Source of the DNA: Sulfurovum sp.
Lineage (GTDB): Bacteria > Campylobacterota > Campylobacteria > Campylobacterales > Sulfurovaceae
NCBI GenBank assembly: GCA_027046415.1
Contig: JALTYW010000235.1
Location: forward strand, 1 to 8,527
Direction of reading: 5' to 3'
Length of the DNA stretch: 8,527 nt
Of this stretch, positions 5,753 to 8,527 are shown piece by piece. The first letter of the stretch is position 1; every line of letters starts with the position of its first letter. Position numbers and translations under genes: made by a program. A model generated the notes under the pieces. It made no database searches. It was given only the letters and a program-made list of their open reading frames with translations, and had not been told where the DNA came from.

Positions 5753-7128
5753 GCGGCTACCCATACTTTTTCAAGATCAGCCTCGGCAAGCTTGCGTACC
5801 CAGACCTCTTTGTGGCGTATGTTTGGTACATAGCCCTCCTCCGCCGTTCCTACCGGCACCACCACGATCTTCTTTGCCGAAGCGGCAAGCAGTTGCAGAT
5901 AGTCCATGAAATCCATGGTCGGCGGCTCCCACGCCTTGACAATGAGCAGTATCTCACCAGATGCCTTGGATGCAATCTCCTTGTCCATTTCCAGCGTATT
6001 GTTTCCGCCTACTTCAACACATACAGAAGCCTCCACTGACAAAGTATCACAAATCACACTAAGTGCCTCTTTGGGCAAAGACCACCCCTCAATACTCTCA
6101 TAGACTCCTGCTATGTTTTCAACACTCCTTGGATAGTCCAAACTTTTTGTCGGCAAAGTGCCGTTTTGATTTTCATTATGTGTCGAGATCAGCGGTTCGT
6201 TCATACACTCCAGCAGCAGTTTTGCCCCTTCAAGCGAGAGCATCCCTTTGCCAATCGCCTTTTGAAGCCCCCACAATGCCAGCATATAAAACGGTATACG
6301 CAGTACAATGGCATAAAAGAGTGTTGCCATCGCCAAAAATTTCCACCATGCACCAAGTACTGCTGCATGGTCTATCATCTCCGGGCTGATACTTCCGCCC
6401 AGCCTGTAGTACTGGCTCTGCTCTACCAGCTCCAGCGTCGGTACCGCCGAGGGCATCCAGCTTCGCCACGGCAAAGCAAGCGTTCGCAGAAAATGTTCAA
6501 AAGCATGCGCATCGATCTGCAGCGTCGTACTCCACGCAAACGCAACATCATGTGTCGCCACCACGGTAATAAGGGCAACAAAAAGACCGGCAGAAAATGC
6601 CAAAGCTGCCATTTGGGAGCGTTTGATCACCAGCCAGTTCAAAACACGCGGATCCACTTTGATCTCATCCAACACAGCCGTGCCCTTGCCAAAAAGTGCT
6701 ACCAGACGCTCCATCCAGTATGCCGGGGAGATGTGCACCAGTGTATTTTTGCTTCGGTTGGCACCGATCATTGAAAAAAGCGCCAATATCATGGTAAAAA
6801 GAGGAAGGGCAACCGCCATAAAAAGAAAGTAGATCACATTGACCGGTTCATGCCCGTTGTAGCTGAGCAATCCCACACCGGTAATGGTGCCCAACACAAA
6901 TGCCACGGCAAGCAGGATGAGGGTTACATAGTACAGGTAACTTTCAAGACGCTCTCCGGATGTAGGTTGTTCAAGATATTTTCGGTGTGCCTCTACCCAT
7001 GCTGTTAGCTGTGCCAAAGGGGAGAAACGTGAAGATGGATGTTTCAATCCAAATGCACGGCACTCCTGTGGTGTTGTACGATTCTGCCCAGTCAAGCTGT
7101 ATAGATCTACATACTCTTTTAGCTGCAT
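5749..7128 (-). CDS. DUF2868 family inner-membrane protein
   Basis: The 459-aa protein has a soluble N-terminus (1-60), four likely membrane segments (about 65-87, 98-121, 172-192, 263-287) and a cytosolic C-terminal alpha/beta region (about 335-459). The recognisable DUF2868 signature is the WSTTLQIDAHAFEHFLRTLA stretch (199-218), then PWRSWMPSAVP (220-230), LVEQSQYYRLGG (234-245). The C-terminal part holds ILLIVKAWEPP (393-403) and KIVVVPVG (420-427), which look like parallel beta strands. The function is unknown. The gene is translationally coupled (ATGA) to the GTPase downstream, so a membrane anchor or partner for that GTPase is the natural guess. The ATG at 7128 has only a weak upstream GAGG. 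It lies 4 nt beyond the stop (7135-7133) that the malic enzyme would have if its frameshift were corrected, which suggests translational coupling to malic enzyme. Confidence 0.88.
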   Translation of the reverse strand: MQLKEYVDLYSLTGQNRTTPQECRAFGLKHPSSRFSPLAQLTAWVEAHRKYLEQPTSGERLESYLYYVTLILLAVAFVLGTITGVGLLSYNGHEPVNVIYFLFMAVALPLFTMILALFSMIGANRSKNTLVHISPAYWMERLVALFGKGTAVLDEIKVDPRVLNWLVIKRSQMAALAFSAGLFVALITVVATHDVAFAWSTTLQIDAHAFEHFLRTLALPWRSWMPSAVPTLELVEQSQYYRLGGSISPEMIDHAAVLGAWWKFLAMATLFYAIVLRIPFYMLALWGLQKAIGKGMLSLEGAKLLLECMNEPLISTHNENQNGTLPTKSLDYPRSVENIAGVYESIEGWSLPKEALSVICDTLSVEASVCVEVGGNNTLEMDKEIASKASGEILLIVKAWEPPTMDFMDYLQLLAASAKKIVVVPVGTAEEGYVPNIRHKEVWVRKLAEADLEKVWVAA

Positions 7129-7132
7129 GCCT

Positions 7133-7224
7133 CTACTCTGTCTCGTCAGGACATCCGTATATCAGACAGCGAAGCTGTTCACGGTAGGCTTCATAGTCAA
7201 AAGAATCGATGCGGGCAACCCCCC
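7133..7224 (-). other. Displaced 3' end of malic enzyme after an apparent 1-nt insertion
   Basis: With one G removed from the six-G run (7224-7219, minus strand), the reading frame continues VARIDSFDYEAYREQL and on to PDETE, ending at TAG 7135-7133. This adds 28 residues after Glu-Gly397. VAR directly after the AAVDEG helix is usual in malic enzymes. The region therefore looks like true coding sequence put out of frame by one base, with no separate gene between 7133 and 7196. Confidence 0.8.
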
Positions 7225-8411
7225 TCATCTACCGCAGCTTTTGCCACCGCTGAGGCAACCCAGATGAGTGCCTCTTTGTTAAACGGCAGCGGAATGATAT
7301 GCTCTTTTCCGTAAGCGATATCTTCATTATGGTAGGCAGCTTTGACATAGTAGGGCACCGGCTCTTTAGCCAGTGCTGCCAGTGCTTTTGCCGCTGCCAT
7401 TTTCATTCCTTCGGTAATCTTTTTGGCATTGACATCGAGTGCACCTCTGAAGATGAAAGGAAACCCAAGCACATTGTTGGTCTGATTTGGATAGTCAGAG
7501 CGTCCGGTAGCGATGATCGCGTCACTGCGTACCTCTTTGACCTCTTCAGGAAGGATCTCCGGCACAGGGTTTGCCAGAGCGAAAATAACCGGTTCTGGTG
7601 CCATCTTGGCAACCATCTCTTTGGTCAGGGCACCCGCAACACTCAGTCCAAGGAACATGTCTGCCCCTTCTATCGCCTCGTAAAGTCTGTTTGCCGCTGT
7701 CTCAACCGCAAACTCCATCTTATATTTGTTAAGGTCGGTTCGATTGGTGTTGATCACCCCTTTTGAGTCACACATAATAATATGCCGTACACCAAGCGCA
7801 CGATACATTCTCGCACAGCTGATCCCCGCTGCACCGGCTCCGTTGATGACGATCTTGATCTCATCGACCTTTTTCCCGGTCAGTTCAAGTACATTCATCA
7901 GCCCTGCAGTCGTGATGATCGCCGTACCGTGCTGATCATCATGAAAGACCGGAATATCAAGCTCCTCTTTGAGGATGCGTTCTATTTCGAAACAGCGCGG
8001 TGCCGAGATATCTTCAAGGTTGATACCGCCAAAAGTTGGAGCGATTGCTTTACAGGTTGTGACAATCTCTTCAACACTGTGGACATCGAGCTCTATATCA
8101 AAGGCGTCGACATTGGCAAACTTTTTGAAAAGTACCGATTTGCCTTCCATCACAGGCTTGGACGCAGCCGGGCCGATATCGCCAAGTCCCAGTACTGCCG
8201 TGCCGTCTGAAACCACGGCAACAAGATTGGAACGGTTGGTATATTTGAATGAAAGGTTTTCATCCTGTGCAATCTCTTCACAGGGAATGGCAACACCGGG
8301 TGTGTAGGCAAGTGAGAGTTCATATTGCGTATTGCAGGGTTTGGTAAGGTCAATCCCTGTTTTCCCGCCCAAATGGTATTCGAGCGCTTTTTCTTTGGTA
8401 ATTTTTGGCAT
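7197..8411 (-). CDS. NAD(P)-dependent malic enzyme (oxaloacetate-decarboxylating type), C-terminus frameshifted
   Basis: This cytosolic enzyme converts malate to pyruvate and CO2 with reduction of NAD(P)+, linking the TCA cycle with pyruvate. It is a small prokaryotic-type malic enzyme without a phosphotransacetylase domain. Visible motifs: LAYTPGVA with Tyr36, EGKSVLFKKF with Lys91, metal ligands in NLEDIS (Glu133, Asp134) and FHDDQHG (Asp159), the dinucleotide loop GAGAAG (191-196) with CDSKG (214-218), and SDYPNQTNNVLGFPFIFRGA (305-324). Asp215 after the second strand may favour NAD+, but the cofactor cannot be fixed by eye. The ATG has AAGG (8421-8418) 6 nt upstream. The frame ends abnormally (GGCPHRFF) after a six-G run; removing one G gives about 425 aa ending at 7133. 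The gene heads the leftward operon, with an inverted repeat overlapping its promoter. Confidence 0.95.
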   Translation of the reverse strand: MPKITKEKALEYHLGGKTGIDLTKPCNTQYELSLAYTPGVAIPCEEIAQDENLSFKYTNRSNLVAVVSDGTAVLGLGDIGPAASKPVMEGKSVLFKKFANVDAFDIELDVHSVEEIVTTCKAIAPTFGGINLEDISAPRCFEIERILKEELDIPVFHDDQHGTAIITTAGLMNVLELTGKKVDEIKIVINGAGAAGISCARMYRALGVRHIIMCDSKGVINTNRTDLNKYKMEFAVETAANRLYEAIEGADMFLGLSVAGALTKEMVAKMAPEPVIFALANPVPEILPEEVKEVRSDAIIATGRSDYPNQTNNVLGFPFIFRGALDVNAKKITEGMKMAAAKALAALAKEPVPYYVKAAYHNEDIAYGKEHIIPLPFNKEALIWVASAVAKAAVDEGGCPHRFF

Positions 8412-8419
8412 AGTAAACC

Positions 8420-8452
8420 TTGTAGTATATAGATCTCTCTATTATACTACAA
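8420..8452. repeat. Perfect inverted repeat upstream of malic enzyme, possible operator
   Basis: The arms TTGTAGTATA (8420-8429) and TATACTACAA (8443-8452) match perfectly. Inner TAG/CTA extends the pairing by 3 bp with one bulged base. The repeat covers the candidate -10 box and the predicted transcription start, and it abuts the malic enzyme ribosome-binding site. A start near 8434 would leave only half the repeat in the mRNA, which favours a DNA operator over an RNA hairpin. No regulator can be named. Confidence 0.6.
8441..8446 (-). promoter_or_regulatory. Candidate -10 element for the malic enzyme operon
   Basis: On the minus strand a perfect TATAAT (8446-8441) follows GTAG, about 30 nt upstream of the malic enzyme ATG. 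The expected start is near 8434, giving a leader of about 23 nt with the AAGG ribosome-binding site. No clear -35 is present. It would serve the malic enzyme, DUF2868, GTPase and LETM1-like genes, since no other intergenic space exists in that series. Confidence 0.5.
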
Positions 8453-8486
8453 ATAGGTTAAGCAGTTTGATGAGATCCGGAGAGAA

Positions 8487-8527
8487 TTACCCTTCCGGAA
8501 AATACTCCTCAAGAATCGCAGGGAAGA
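8487..8527 (-). CDS. C-terminal end of an unidentified leftward gene
   Basis: The minus strand from the right edge reads FPAILEEYFPEG followed by TAA (8489-8487). The composition and ordered hydrophobic/acidic pattern look like a real protein end, but 12 residues are too few to name a family. The gene would lie on the same strand as malic enzyme and end 75 bp before its ATG. A weak CCGGA/TCCGG hairpin (8477-8498) overlaps its stop and is not a convincing terminator. Confidence 0.45.
   Translation of the reverse strand, partial: FPAILEEYFPEG

Noticed and set aside
6166..6774. A 202-codon plus-strand open frame
   Set aside because: It is antisense to the DUF2868 gene, rich in Cys, His, Arg and Gln, and has no ordered hydrophobic pattern.
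7219..7224. Six-G tract as a phase-variation switch
   Set aside because: Known phase-variable tracts in Campylobacterota are usually longer (about eight or more) and in surface genes. A central metabolic enzyme with a six-base tract fits sequencing error better.
8477..8498. CCGGA/TCCGG inverted repeat near the right edge
   Set aside because: A 5-bp stem with a 12-nt loop overlapping a stop codon and lacking a T-run is too weak to call a terminator.

Overview
The window looks like chromosomal DNA from a Campylobacterota (Epsilonproteobacteria) bacterium, most likely a Sulfurovum/Sulfurimonas-type species. This rests on recognising proteins and gene order, not on a database search. The fused IspD-IspF enzyme, an HP1021/Cj1608-type atypical response regulator directly downstream of it, then a Sat-like protein and a PgpA-like protein, match from memory the Campylobacter jejuni order Cj1606c (mrp) to Cj1610 (pgpA).

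Left part (1-4068): the 5' end of mrp runs leftward. A 223-bp AT-rich divergent promoter region separates it from a tight rightward operon: ispDF, the orphan response regulator (4-nt overlap), the Sat-like protein (25-nt gap) and the PgpA-like protein (10-nt gap). Three of these four proteins have lost residues their families normally need: the regulator lacks the phospho-acceptor Asp, the Sat-like protein lacks most of the nucleotide-binding motif, and the PgpA-like protein lacks several acidic residues.

Right part (8527 down to 3991): a leftward operon starts at a promoter overlapped by a perfect 10-bp-arm inverted repeat. It encodes malic enzyme, a four-helix DUF2868 membrane protein, a GTPase with a C-terminal DUF3482 region, and a small LETM1-like membrane protein that converges on and overlaps pgpA. 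The last three are nearly contiguous and may form a membrane-associated GTPase system of unknown role.

Two genes of this operon carry single-base indels at G/C runs, one apparent loss (GTPase, near 4618) and one apparent gain (malic enzyme, 7219-7224). In each, the family-typical C-terminus continues in another frame. Sequencing or assembly error is the simplest explanation, but real mutation cannot be excluded. The right edge holds the last 12 codons of another leftward gene. I saw no RNA genes, mobile elements or CRISPR arrays, and no gene-free stretch longer than 300 bases.
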